Part shown: positions 27,898 to 40,092 of the stretch, one piece after another
Layout: each line of letters begins with the position of its first letter
Numbering within the stretch: position 1 is the stretch's first letter
Assembly (NCBI GenBank): GCA_030435675.1
Contig: CM059621.1
Location: 6,510,001 to 6,574,000 of the forward strand
From: Steinernema hermaphroditum
Taxonomy: Eukaryota > Nematoda > Chromadorea > Rhabditida > Steinernematidae
Length of the DNA stretch: 64,000 nt
Direction: 5' to 3'
Notes under the pieces: model-generated
Told to the model about the DNA's origin: nothing
Database searches by the model: none
Seen by the model: only the letters and a program-made list of their open reading frames with translations
Position numbers and translations under genes: made by a program

Positions 27898-30324
27898 GAG
27901 AGAGAGGAACGGCCCACGGGTCGGCTGAGTTGTCTGGCCAGCCGGTTGAATGGCTGAGCAGATGGCGATCTCTGCATGTGACTCAGAAACAATACACTGA
28001 TTTCTCCATCAAGACTCTCCTAACTGTTTGGGGACAATGTTGAAGTCACAGCTGGCAAAGCCCACCGTTGATTTTTGTATCTTACATATCTGTCCCCAAG
28101 TCTTTCAAGTCAAAACATATCTGTGTACATTTTTATTGGGACTATCTCTAAATTTATTTAAAAAATGGGGGGGAGGACACTTCGAGACGAACGTCTTCTT
28201 GTGGTCGGAGGGCAATCCTAAACGAAGAGAATAGAAAAAGAACACTCATGCAACCTCACCTTTCTGTTGTTGTCGAGTTGGGGGGCGTAGCACTTCAAAT
28301 CGCAAGGGTGCATTTGTGAATATTAACTGCGTCCCGGCGTTGGTTCGCCTAAAATGAACGGTTTTACTAGATGCAGGATGACAAAGGACTACCCTTCGTG
28401 CTGATGGTGGCCTGACAATCGAAATGTAGCACTTAGAGTATGAGTGACGGGCTGGCTGGGAGCAGGACATTTCTGAAACGATGCTTCAGAGAATGAACTG
28501 TGAGGGGATCTTGATGGTCCCGACTTCTGTGAATAACGCATGGCTTTGAATAAATCTTTGACAAAAACACTATGACGGACAAAGCGGGATCGATAAAAAG
28601 AGTAGAGTCATTGGGTTATGCATCTTTTCGGTTTTCGAAATGAATCTTTACTGATGTATCACGTATACTATTTCACTCATGGTTTACACCTTTCGAATGG
28701 CTAGTCCAAAGTTACTGTGTCCCCAGGGCGTCGCCCTCTTCGGATATTATGGAAGGTTTAGAGTCAAGGAATACTTTGACCTAATCTTCCATCTCTTTGC
28801 CTTATTTTAAACGTTTTCCATTGATATCATATCACTGCGTGGAAAGCATAGATTTGAATCATAAAGCCATAAAATAAAAAATTGAATAAGTAGGCAAAAA
28901 AAACTCTGGTGGACAAAGCAGGGTCGATAAAATGGATATAAAATTTAAGTATTTAACTTTTCTGACATCTGACTTTCTAACAGTTGGTTAGTCAAAGAAA
29001 TATTCGATTGTATCATTGAAAATGGCGCATGACTTCCGTGAATTCTTACTGTATTATGGAAGGTTTAGGAAAAAAGTCGAGGGCCGTTGTAGGGATGAAC
29101 TTGGAAAGATATGGCTGGGTCATTTTCATTTTTTCAAGGTGGGCATTTTCACATTTCATTTTTTGGGTCGCTTTTTCCACATTTGGCTTCCATCTCCATA
29201 AAGTAGAAATGTGCTTGTGGAGTCGCTATGAGGGCATGGTAGCTACGAGAACTACGTACACGCATCATTTCACCATAGCCTAACTTAACCAGTTGTAAAG
29301 GTTGGAGGTAACAGAACATGGTGATCCAGATTCAAATGGTCCATCTCTTGTGACTAGCTCATGTTAAGGAAATAGTGAGCGATGCTTGAACTAAGAGTGC
29401 AACTTAGAGAATTGAGGACCTTGACTTCCGTTAGTTTAAAAAAAGCCCTTGTCAAAAACTATGATGAACATTGATTGATAAAAAGGGCAAAAAATTAAAT
29501 TAACGTTAATTCATCTTTTCGGCTTTGTAGCCGGTAGTCAAAGAAACATTAGCCTCGTTGTTGGCGTTTAGTTAAAGGAACATAATAACTCACCGTGCTT
29601 GTAAAACAAAGCTCATCGAGTTCGACGTTCATCGGAGGTTGTTAGGTTAACACCTAAACAGAACAATTATTGCATATAGTCGCAGGAAAGTTGCTCGTGG
29701 CAGAAGAAAAAAAGGAGAGATTCAAAGCTACGCGAGAGAAAGGGGAGGTGTGCATTTCTTAAGACACCTGTCCATAATCGATTTCTCAGACGCACAGATT
29801 GAGTGTATTGTTCCGCTGGATATAGCAGGATTTGTTTTTACCAGGAATAACAGACGCTTTGTTCCGAGAAGGGATTAAGCTGTCTCACAACAATGATCGG
29901 AAGCTGACATGAAAAAAGAAGAATAAGGGAAGCTTAAGGTGTAGGGTCTACTTTTGGCTTTTCGAATCCATCTACGTGCAAGAACAATTTGGTTGAAATG
30001 AAGGGAGGACGATTTGATGGCTATATTTCTTCGATGGCTAGCATTCTCAGTGTGATAGGCGAATAGCTGATGTCCGTGAAGGTACAGTGATGGATGCTCA
30101 TCATCGATACGGCTGGAGGCGCAGATTACTATATGTCCTTATCAGTTATCATTCTGGGTCCGATGGCTTTACGGTTACTCCTAGCCACGGCCAGCTTTGG
30201 CGAACAGCTGTCGATTGAGAGGAACGATGAGACAGAGGCCGATCAAGTTCACGAATGAAATGAAACAAGATCGCACGAGTTTTATTCAGAAAGCACTTGG
30301 TTATCATTTCAAATTGCACACAAC
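27898..30324. other. Intergenic, filled by degenerate repeats
   Basis: No gene supported. Blocks at about 28480-28640, 28740-28945 and 29050-29530 share words such as TATTATGGAAGGTTTAG, GACAAAGC(G/A)GG(A/G)TCGATAAAA and CATCTTTTCGG. They look like old, diverged copies of one element. Part of this (29130-29345) is also similar to 62155-62335. Confidence 0.5.
28480..29530 (+). repeat. Three diverged copies of one repeat
   Basis: The word pair CTATGACGGACAAAGCGGG plus GATAAAA appears near 28570, in altered form near 28905 and again near 29460. TTATGGAAGGTTTAG occurs near 28748 and 29054. CATCTTTTCGG occurs near 28622 and 29510. Order is conserved, so this is repeated insertion or local duplication of one element. 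Confidence 0.55.
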
Positions 30325-32253
30325 TTAACAGTCGGCTCGATATCGGCTATTAGATAAGGAAACAACAGCAGTCATCTTAGTGTCCAAGCAATTCAGTTTG
30401 GCGAACTGCGGCAGAAAACACCGAATCTGCTCTTTGAAAGCGTTACGGTAGAGACGACTGGACCAGAAGTAGACGTAGAACGACTGAGAATAGGCGATCA
30501 TCGTGGGTACTATCTAGAATTCATGCTGTACATCCATTACGCCACTTGGTGACACTCACTGCCAGAGTTTCGACGGTTTCCATCAGATTCCTTTCAACAC
30601 CGAGCTTGCGCATCATGTTCATTCCGAAGTGCTGGGAGAAAGTGACCACGAGGAAAACGGCTAACATGACGGCACACGATTTGCTGAGACGTTTCTGTCT
30701 TGCAATGATGTATCTCTGAGAACTGTGTCTCGCCGAGCTTTTCAGTTGATGCTCTTAATCACATAAGTAGACAAGAATGGCGACATTCTGACCTACTTCT
30801 AAGCACGACGAGGATCAAAGCAGCGATAGAGAAGATCAGCGTCAGAGTGTCAAATGAGATATTTGCAGTGATCCATATGTAAGTCACGGACAGAGGATAG
30901 GCCAGTGGTGGGATGCAAGCCATTATGGGCATGTCTTCCATTCTCAGAATTCCTAATGTGATGAAGAAGGTAGCCGAGACGAGGCCAGGCATGCAGCATA
31001 GAGTCAGGTAGCCAGAGTTGTGAATTTTCACGTATCTACCCTTCTTCTGTATTTAACTTACAAAAAAGGCCTTACCGGAACGGCATCAGAAAGGCCAAAA
31101 GTCGATCGAAGGCCAGGGCGCAAGCGTTGTGTGCAGATCGATCAGAAGCAGATATGGACTGATCGCCCAGAAACATTCCACTCTGTGGTTTCGGATACGA
31201 AAAGCCATTCGGGTTGCATTCTGCCATTCAAACAGGATGCAGAATGTGTCACAGACCGCAACTAACGCAACGAGAAGACCTAAACATAAGTGAGCTTGAA
31301 ATGTTTTTTCCAAATTTTTTGTTTTTGGACTTTTGTATATTTTTTTCTCATTTTCTCTTTTATTCCTTACATGCATACAGGAGCCATTTGTGTTGCGTGA
31401 TTGCTGCCAATCATGAAACTGCAAAGACATTGGGTTTTGTGGATAAAAGAGTCAAGATGATCTCTTCTGTTTACCAGAATCTGATTCTGAGAGACGCGTT
31501 ACTTGCCTCTATGCGAGAATAATTCGAAAACAGGCAATGGATGCTGATGCAAAACTGGACACAGGCTCACGAAGCCAAATCAAGAATGAACTTTTGCCGG
31601 GGGCGGATCCCAGACTTCTGGACCAAGGAAGATTGGCCCTTAAACATTCAGTATTTCAAACCCGTGGACTCTGAGACGTAACGCATCGTAGAGAAGAACG
31701 CCTGCTGAACACTCTACGCAACAATTCACTCACTGAAATCCGCCCTTCGCCATGCCCGTGACGAGATTTCTCTCTGGAGTCTGGGGGCCACAATGAAAAA
31801 TTTTCCGAAGCATTTAGAGATCTGCATCGATGCAGAATGCGGCGATATAAAATTGAATCTCTGATATATCTGATATATATAATCACTGCTCTACAGTGTG
31901 ATACATTGCGTTTGTTTTAAATCGTTCACCGCTTCGAGATATGATCGATTTTCGGCATGATAAAACTTTTGCCGCACCCTGTACACCTTGACTAACGTGG
32001 GTCACGAGTTAAACTTTGTTTGTTTTTGAGAAATCGTCATTTGTGAATTAAGCGGAACTTGTTTTTGTTCACATGATCACTAACATTCTAGTCCAGTCAG
32101 ATGAATCGTTTAATGATGAGCATATAAAATGAACTTACTTGATTTAATTCGAGGTTTGATGCGGTAGATGGCTATCACAATGTTGACGTTTCCAAAGAGG
32201 CCAAATAAACCAATTGTATAGGTCAGTATAGCTGCTACCATGAATAAGTCCAT
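30325..32253 (-). pseudogene. SRSX-like seven-transmembrane chemoreceptor with one frameshift
   Basis: Five exons: 32139-32253, 31076-31279, 30793-31035, 30560-30737 and 30325-30513. The start MDLFMVAAILTYTIGLFGLF gives TM1 with the Gly-Asn of the fold (LFGNVNIVIAIYR). TM2 holds LLVALVAVCDTFCI, then ECFWAISPYLLLID. The TM3 end AFDRLLAFLMPFR joins in phase to YVKIHNSGYL. TM4-TM5 lie in exon 3, KRLSKSCAVMLAVFLVV begins TM6, and IVPTMIAYSQSFYVYFWSS is TM7. Inside exon 2, near 31107-31120, the frame must shift by one base between LLLIDLHT and CALAFDRL. The exons total 929 bases, one short of a whole number of codons, so a single base is missing or was lost in assembly. The expected role is a G-protein-coupled chemosensory receptor. 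Exon 4's AAAG acceptor is weak. Intron 1 (859 bp) contains a mariner remnant. Confidence 0.75.
31385..31790 (+). mobile_element. Tc/mariner-type transposase fragment in the receptor intron
   Basis: Plus-strand pieces of a transposase: TLGFVDKRVKM, SVYQNLILRDALLASMRE (then a stop), FENRQWMLMQN, AHEAKSRMNF, RIPDFWTKEDWPLNIQYF and LKSALRHARDEISL. The order matches the family and the RIPDF..TKED core matches the remnant at 17430-18180. Stop codons and frame changes show it is inactive. It lies antisense within intron 1 of the receptor. Confidence 0.8.
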
Positions 32254-34554
32254 CTGAACAGGGATTGTATTTCTCACGCAAATACGTGCAAAGAGAGGCC
32301 TGAAGACGGCTGCCCGCATTCGTTTCAAATCAGGCGTGGCGCCGCTCTTTGAAGTCGGCGAAAAATGTAGTCGCGAACTTAGCATGTTACCAACCATATA
32401 GGTCATACTCAGAACTGACGTTCTACAGAGGGACGATGATATATTTCATGTGTTTTGGATGATTTTGGACAAATGGTGTCATAGGGCTATTCACCCATGA
32501 GTGCACAAGAGGTCAATACAGATTTGTGTGCTTTTATACAGGGTGAATACGAACGGAGAATGGCATTTTTTTATTATAGGACTGATACTAAGAACTTATG
32601 TACTAAAGCAAGTGGTTCAATGGCTAACTGACCTAAAGGCCGTCACATTTTTTGAGCCGCAAAAACGACGGCTTCCCGGGAAGTTTAATCAGGTCCAAAA
32701 AAGAGACCAAATACACGGAGCAGTTTTCTCAACATTAACATTAAAAGATTCGAGTAGTTGTGTGAGTATTCTACGTGTGTCACTTCTGCAAGGATGGTCT
32801 TCAGTCCTGAATCTGTCCAAAATGAACTAAGCTGCCATAAGTAGAGTTGTTAGCGAACCAATAAAAAGTACATCGAACCAAACCGAATTGAGTCAAAAAG
32901 TCATTTCGAATCACCTCGATCGATATTATATTTGGATTCATCTTCGAGTGAGTTCAAATCAGGCCGTAATAATCGTAATGGAGTCAGTAGTCGCCAATAG
33001 AGCCAAGATATCTACGACACTTTTTTTATCGCTGACGATGCTTTTGAATTCCTTTAGTGATGTCAACTTCCACCTTCAGTGAAGTCAAAACAAACTCACC
33101 AATTATGCGTCATTCGATTCGGAGAATAAACTTAAAGCTTAACAAACGATACTCATAACAAATAAACACTTTATTCAATGTCTTCAAGGCACCAATTCTG
33201 ATTTTTTAACTCAGCACATATACTAGAAACGTACAAGCGTTATGTATACGATCAGGGCTTGCAACTATTGGGAACTTCTTCTAGACGCTAATTGGTGCTG
33301 TGTCAACGTGTAATTTCGACCGACAGCTACAATTTCTCAAATTGCAGACGACACAGAAATTGATCAAATGTACAACGTTCGGTATTTTTTGTGCTTCTGT
33401 GTTTTTGGAAAAATATGTGCGTATGTGTAAAATGTGCGAAAAATTGTACGAAAAATTGAACGAGTACATTTATACTTATGTCGCACAGGCGTTGACTTTC
33501 TTTATTGCTAATTTTATTAACTCTCCAATGGTAGTGCACTCTTTTTTATTCAATTTCGCTATGCGGACATGTCCGAGTACAAAGCTGAAGAAGCAAAGAA
33601 ACCCTGCGATAAGAAGAGACTCAGAGCAAGGATCTGGCTGTACGCAGGAGAGAAAAAATAACTTTAATACAGCTCTTTAGTATACAATACTGTGCTAGAT
33701 ATGCACGAGCTCTGAGCACAAAATATATTAGATTGACATTGTTAACAGATTTCACATCTGAGAACGGCGAAAAACTGACGTTGCACTTCATTTATAGTGC
33801 CAGCTGACCTTCCTAACTACTATGTAAATATCCCACAGCCAAGAACAACCCCCTCAACACAAACAAATTGTTCTTGACCTTTTTAAGTTTACGACATTAA
33901 TTAGTTCTAAACCGCCTTTTGTCCTATGGATGGAATTATAGTCGGTACATGTTGTTCTAAGAGTTACTTATTAGTTGCAGATTGTTCCGGGACGCGGAAA
34001 AAGAGTGCAGGTCAAGATGGAGTTCTAGGTTTTGAAAATTGCTTCCGGTTTGATTCTTGTTAACATTGCTGTTTCTGTTTAGTTGAGATATGGAGTTGCA
34101 TGCCGTCGCTAAAATTGAGTTGGCCGGACATTTCACCTTTAAAGGCGGAACTTTGAGAAATTTGGGGTAGGTTTTTACTGGGGTTTACTTGTTTATGTGT
34201 CCACCACTGTACCTTGTTCGAAATATTCAAGATATGTTCGAATTTTCGCCGTGACAGAACTCAACAAGCACCCTGCACTTAGGCGTAAAAATTGAATATA
34301 AATTTACGATTTGATTAAGATATATCATGCATGTTTGCCGCTTCACTACAGAGGACACATTTAATGAATTCATGGCAAATTGAAACATGATAGCACACAG
34401 ATGTAGTAGGAAGATATCAATAAAGCCATATATTTATACAGTGAAATTTTTGCAGTAAGGATATAAGAGGATAGTAAACGGTATCTCCGGATATAACTTG
34501 ATTGGATAGGACTTGGTAAACGAAACATAGTGTGAAAAGTATTTACAGTAGCGC
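32254..34554. other. Intergenic, AT-rich
   Basis: About 2.3 kb between the receptor start and globin copy B. An AT-rich open frame of 126 codons at 33300-33680 has no recognisable motif and an unusual composition, so I do not call it a gene. Nothing else stands out. Confidence 0.4.
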
Positions 34555-35224
34555 TCAACACTTCACAGCATTCTTTCGGCTGTTTCTGTCGGTCCGACGA
34601 ACCGACTGCATGGAATCCTCGTACTCCACAACCATCAAGGTGCAGAGGAAGTTGCTGAGCTCGCTGAACGCCCTAACGAAGTTGACTTTGTCGATTTGGG
34701 GATGGAAGTCGCACTGCTGAATGATGCTGATCATGTTGGCCTGCCAGATGTCCAAGAAGGTAGGCTTGAATCCGTAAGCACAATATTCAATGTGAATCGC
34801 CCCTAAATGACTGTGAAATACCCTCGGGACATGGACACTAACCAAGCACTTCGCTGTCCTTCCTCACGAGACCTTCGTCGAGACGATTAGTGACGATCTG
34901 CTTCGAGAAGAAGGCACAATTTCCAATGGCCATCTGTTGCAATTTTGGCCATTCGGCGATATGCTCGCTGCTGGGATCGAAAGTCTTTCGTGAGATGATG
35001 TCGAGCAGCTTAGGAGAGTCTTTGATGCTCGCCATCATGGTTTTCAAGAAGAGGTCGGGCTCCTGCGTGAGTATGGTCGGTTCCCAGTGCTTTATGAGGA
35101 TGTCTTTGTCTTCTTGCTTCAGATTGAAAGTGACCGTTCGGCTCTTGCGCATGCTCTTGTAGCCCGACTTGATGGGTGGCTTTCTTTTGCGGAGACTCTT
35201 AAAGCGCGTGAGAATGCAACCCAT
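34555..35224 (-). CDS. Globin-family protein with N-terminal acylation signal (copy B)
   Basis: Two exons, 34843-35224 and 34555-34802, 209 residues, with a 40-bp phase-1 intron. The Met chosen is the one followed by Gly-Cys (MGCILTRFKSLRKRKPP), matching copies A and C; an in-frame upstream Met exists but would hide this motif. The N-terminus is myristoylation-like with a Cys for palmitoylation and a basic stretch that would aid membrane binding. Helices align with copy A: LKQEDKDILIKHWEP, EEWPKL-type E helix (AEWPKLQQMAIGNCAFF) and GAIHIEYCAYGFKPTFLDIW, with His131 as the candidate proximal ligand. Cys replaces Ala five residues after that His. It lies on the same strand as the other copies, about 4.2 kb upstream of A-type neighbours and separated by unrelated genes. 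Confidence 0.88.
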
Positions 35225-37720
35225 GGTTCTGACTGATCTGCAATGGCTGGTTTGGGCATGCATTCCGATGATAGTAGGATTCAACACGAGCGTTTCCACG
35301 ATTAACACAAGAAGACAGACCTAATATTCTGCTCAGCGTTAGTTGTAGTGGTAAAACATTAATCAAGGGTATAAAGGAAATCTTTGACATATGCTACATC
35401 GCTAACCACATAACTTGGGAAATATCAGCCCTCACAAATCATAACTCATTGAAATACACAGGATATGATGGACAATGCTTTGACATCATAAATAAAAAAA
35501 TCGGGGTTACCTTTAGTTTCATCAAGTAGCTTGACCTTCTAATCTTAAGTCACTTTTAAATGAACGAACTCCAAACAATTTTGAAAGTAGAGTCCACACA
35601 AAATCGTGACGAGAGCCTTTCAATGAAAGGTTCATGAAGGGACCAAATCTGGGAGTGCTGCAAATCTACATTCTTAGAACGGTCGTCCCACCACTCTCAA
35701 GATCACAAGTTCAAAACACAGTTGTGGAAATTATGTCATTTCCTCAAAAAATGCACCTCCACCGGAGAATGCTATTTCGAGTGGCGGCACCCACCGAGGA
35801 AAACGGCGTCCCTCTCCGCGGGGGTCCCATTTTTCATTTTTGCCAATTCTGCAATTATGTCGACGGTGCCTCTAACAAAGAAGCTAATCAAGGTGACGCT
35901 CAAAAAAAGCAAGAGGCAGCTTAATCTCTCATTTCAGGAACTCAATTAATAGACTCACACGTGATAAATCCAAAAACCATTTACATATTAGCGTGCACAA
36001 CTTCCATCGCGGAACTAGCGATATTCCAACGCAAAATCAACATTCCGAATCAAGCACTCTCTATTTGAAAAGGCGATAATTAGGGCACTGCTCGAAGAGT
36101 TTGTGACACAGTGAAGTTGAGACCTTTTTTTGCAGTGTTTTCTCGTTGGTTGCTGTGTCAGTGAACGATAAAGATGAATACAGTAGATGGGTTCATGTTA
36201 ACCGTACGCGGAAGTATTCTCTGCTTGTTGTGTACGTATCTGACCATACGGTCAATTTTGATTCATTAAATACCGAAATCGTCGTTGTGAACCGACGTCG
36301 ATGTTGTTTATTTGTGAATTTGTTATGTAAACCTTGGCAATTGAGCCGCTCTGACTGCTATCAGCCTATTGCTTCCATGTATACGAAAAGAATTTTCATC
36401 TAGCACGTTAATTCTCGCCAGAATCCAGTTACAACGGTGCTCACATATGTACGCGTGTGGCGCCAACACCTCCAAATGAAGACCGCCACATTTTACAATC
36501 GCTGAAAAGCAGCGCCTGTCCTGAAGTATATTACTGTGCAACAATTACTCCAACAACTTAAGAGAATCATGTTTCAAATGGTCTTCGGCAAACCTCCTAT
36601 GCCTCCGCTTAGGGCGCACCTACTGATTTGAGGTGAATGATCAAATAAGAACAAACTAGTTCGAACACATGCGACATGAGAAAGCGGAAAGCGGGTTTTG
36701 AAATGAACGATAAATGATGACGTTAAAGCCGTTCTTCTTGAATCAAAGAGCTTTTTTATGTGATGGGCCCATTGGGGGACGATTGATAGAGATAGGATAT
36801 TTGACTCGATTTTGCAGTTTTGAACCTAAACTCTTATTGGCGTTAAGGCGCTAAGGGGTGACACGAAGGGAATGCTAGAAAACGTGCATCCTTAGCAGCA
36901 GTTCGATAAGGATATATGGAAGTAACACAACGTCCAGTAGACAAACTCAATAAGGAACTGCCCAAAAAAGTAACTCAATATCTAACTGATCAGGAAATGG
37001 GATGGCCCTGGTCGTGGTCATTCACGGCGCTCAGGGATGCAAGCCCTGCGAATAGGGAATAACAAGAGAGCCTCCTTAGACGAAAACATTTCGGCGACAA
37101 CGAGCCAAATCACGCGATTCACTTCAATTGGGTTAGAGGCGCGCCGGTGAGGCGGTGAAAGAGTTTAAATTAGATCGCACACCCTATTTCCTCCTGCTTT
37201 GTCTGTGAATTGCATCTTTGATGACTATAAAAGAGCACACGAGGAGCAGCTACATGCAGATCTACAAGGGGAAGTAGTAGTGGTCATCTCGGATGGACCA
37301 TTGGGACGGACAGAGAAAACAACTCAGAATGATTGCCCGAAGGAGAGACGTTGATTATGTGGAAAAGAGGAGATTTTCTCCGAAGCGCCACCCGGAAGAG
37401 CACCAGAGATTGCCTCTGCTCGGACGTGACCCTTCCAAAATGGGAAAATCAAAGAGCGACCGCACGGACTGCAGCGTCGCCCACTTGTTCTCGTTAGCGC
37501 CACTACGACGGATTAAGCATAATTCAATTGGATTTGACGTCTGCCTGGTTTCCCCATGGGCGATCGGTGCAGCTTCCGCAATGTGGACTGAAATGTTTAC
37601 GTTGGGGCGAATTCGTTTTGCAAAATATTTGTTTTGCATGAGGAGCAGCAGAAAATTGTTTTCCTAGCGCTCTGTTGGACACGTGAACTCTTGTATCACC
37701 AGGCCTACCTCAGCAGACAT
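35225..37720. other. Intergenic between globin B and the tRNA
   Basis: No gene firmly supported. A TATA-like CTATAAAAG sits near 37222, about 70 bases before an open frame of 124 codons at 37293-37667 that lies in a GC-rich stretch; its translation has no recognisable motif. Open frames near 35634-35950 are also unassigned. Confidence 0.4.
37293..37667 (+). CDS. Hypothetical short protein, weak candidate
   Basis: A 124-codon frame starting MDHWDGQRKQ, basic, without signal peptide or known motif. The only positive evidence is the TATA-like box near 37222 and the local GC-rich composition. The opposite strand is also open over much of it, which weakens the call. It may equally be non-coding. 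Confidence 0.2.
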   Translation: MDHWDGQRKQLRMIARRRDVDYVEKRRFSPKRHPEEHQRLPLLGRDPSKMGKSKSDRTDCSVAHLFSLAPLRRIKHNSIGFDVCLVSPWAIGAASAMWTEMFTLGRIRFAKYLFCMRSSRKLFS

Positions 37721-37792
37721 GCCGGCTTAGCTCAGTGGTAGAGCGTCTGTCTCGTAAACAGAAGGTCGCAGGTTCGATCCCTGCAGTCGGCA
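37721..37792 (+). tRNA. tRNA-Thr, anticodon CGT
   Basis: All four arms fold. The acceptor stem pairs GCCGGCT with AGTCGGC (one G-U). The D arm is GCTC...GAGC. The anticodon stem TCTGT/ACAGA encloses loop CTCGTAA, giving anticodon CGT, which reads Thr codon ACG. The T arm is GCAGG/CCTGC with loop TTCGATC. Discriminator is A. No intron. Box A (TAGCTCAGTGG) and box B (GGTTCGATCCC) are present. A run of six T at 37794-37799 is the expected RNA polymerase III terminator. Confidence 0.96.
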
Positions 37793-39425
37793 GTTTTTTG
37801 TTCCTTTTAGATCAGTTGGAGAAGTTTTTTCCATAATTTGTTCGATACAGTCGGAAACAAGATTCAGAACGTCTAGACAGAAGACTAGCATACGTTATTT
37901 TCGAGAGGTGCCAGCAGAAGGTAGAAGAACAAGTGATTGAAACAAGGCGTCTCAAATAGGGACACTTTAGACAGAAGTGCCTAGTGGAGGCGTCCCCTCC
38001 GACCGGTATCACGTTTGGAAAGTCTGCAAAATGACGTTGTTGTCTTTGCTAGACAATTATGTCTAAAATGCCTTGTCTTGAGACCCTTTTCGTACACAAG
38101 TTCACTGATTCAGAAAGGCAAGATTACTCAATGCTCTGCACACTTATCGCACAGATGAGGGTTAAATTGAGACACCCGCCCGAAGGAAGTTGATGTTGAT
38201 GTCAGGAATTCTTGAATTTGGGGTGAAAAAGCAACTAACGATGGACTGACCACCTGAGGGACGTCAGGCTACGTTTATGGATTTGACGACGATGACAGCA
38301 AAAGTCACGGGCACGGATATCACGCTACCCGTTTTGAGAACACCACTACATACAACGACCTACTTAAACGACTAAAAAGAAGTGCTATGGCCATCCGGAT
38401 CAACGAAACAGAAAACACAAGTTCGTATATATAACATTTGCCTACACCCACAGCGAACGCCGCAAAAAGGAGCTGTTGACAAGACAGAGTGAGAGACAAA
38501 ATGCCTTCAAAATGCAACACAATTCCAATAAAAAATTGAATTACCTCTCAGCAGAAGATTGGTTTTTCCGTTGTTCTCCCTTTTCATTAGGTGTCTTTTT
38601 TCGAACATAATTGAATTTGGAAAATGTGTTCGGAAATCCGTTCTCTTGTGTCGGAGAACGCCTTTGGGATATAAGTACGTCGTTCGGTTAGTTCATTACA
38701 CCTTATTCTATTCGGATAACCTCTTTATCAGGGATCGGCGACGCCGATTCGGTGTCAATTTAAGCTGTTACTGAAGCTGTTACAATCCAGCCACTCTCAC
38801 ACTTACAGAGAAATGTTATTTAGCGTGGACGGTCTCTGTGAAGTTAAGTTTTCACTAGATACGCTCATTTTACGCGGAATTTCATCTGAGCTTTCATCGC
38901 TAAATGCAAAAGTGGCCGCATTCTACTTAAGAAGTGTCCGCCTCAGATCGAGCTGAAATATGCCTCACAGATAGGCATACGCTAGTGGAAGTTTACTCCA
39001 AAAGGCCGACTGCTTATACGCACACCTGACAGACACTCCTAAGCCATTAGCTTCTAGAGATCAAATCCCATTTCATTAGGTTTCAAATAGGCCAAAATTT
39101 ATACTAATTTCAAGAATTCGCGGTCAATTTGCTGGTATAAGAACAGTGCTATTGATGTCTTTGGACTTACAAATTCAGGATTTGTTAACAGGATTCTTCT
39201 CATAATAGTGGGCCCTGGTTAAGTATTTCTATGAATCTCGTTCACGGCCAGAAAATCCAAACATCGCATGTGAACAGATCGAAAAACAAGCAAAAAATGA
39301 CGTGTATGGACTGTTGTTTTGGCGTTTTGTTTTGAAGCGGAATTGGCTGCGATTTCTCTCGTATTACGCAAGGAACTGCGATAGACTTTATTTAGATTTG
39401 CACGTATATGTACACACAATAACGT
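37793..39425. other. Intergenic between tRNA and globin C
   Basis: About 1.6 kb without a supported gene; only short open frames, no repeats that I could pair within the window. Confidence 0.4.
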
Positions 39426-40092
39426 TCACATAGATATCGTAAAGATCTGTGATCGGCACTCTCTCTGCTTGACCCTCAACGTTTGCATCGAATCTTCGTA
39501 TTCCATGATCATAAGAGTGCACAGGAATGTGGACAGCATCCGGAAGGCTTTGATGAAGAGGAGCCTGTCCAGAGCTTTTGGAAATTCGACCTGTTCTATC
39601 AATGTGATGATGTTGGCTTGCCATATGTCGAGCAGGAATGGTTTGAACCCGTACGGAGCGTACTGTATGTGGATGGCCCCTAAATGCAAAGCATATTTCA
39701 GCTCGAAGAGAAAGGATCCCACCTAGCTTCTCACTATCTTGCCTAACCAGCGCCTCCTCCAATCGGTTCGTTATGATTTGCCTCGTGTAGAAGGCGCAAT
39801 TTCCACGCGCCATCTTGCGCAGTTTGGGCCACTCGGCGATGTTCTCCAAGCCCGGATCGTACATTTTGCACGAGATGATGTCGAGCAGCTTAGGGGAGTT
39901 GTTGATGCTGGCCAGCATGGTCTTCAAAAAGAGGTCGGGCTCCTGGGTAAGCACTGTGGGAATCCAGTGCTGCATCAGAATCTCCTTGTCATATTGGGTG
40001 AGATCGAAGGCGACGCCTCCGCTTCGTTTGCTGTTGGGAAGGCCGTTTTTGACTTTGTTGAACGCTTGAGGACAGGCTAGAGTACAGCCCAT
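39426..40092 (-). CDS. Globin-family protein with N-terminal acylation signal (copy C)
   Basis: Two exons, 39723-40092 and 39426-39679, 207 residues, with a 43-bp phase-1 intron at the same codon as in copies A and B. The start MGCTLACPQAFNK carries two Cys near Gly2. Helical landmarks: LTQYDKEILMQHWIPTVL, AEWPKLRKMARGNCAFY and GAIHIQYAPYGFKPFLLDIW, with His127 as candidate proximal haem ligand. The C-terminal helix reads STFLCTLMIMEYEDSM. By eye it is closer to copy B in the first exon (LTQEPDLFLKTM, SPKLLDIIS) and to copy A around the haem His. The likely role is a membrane-tethered haem protein; direct evidence of haem binding is not available. Confidence 0.88.

Noticed and set aside
28246..28470. 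Minus-strand frame starting MSCSQPARHS that ends at a good donor (AAAG|GTGAGG)
   Set aside because: No partner exon with matching phase or homology was found downstream, so support is too thin to call it.
33300..33680. 126-codon AT-rich plus-strand frame
   Set aside because: No recognisable domain, biased composition and no promoter or splice evidence.
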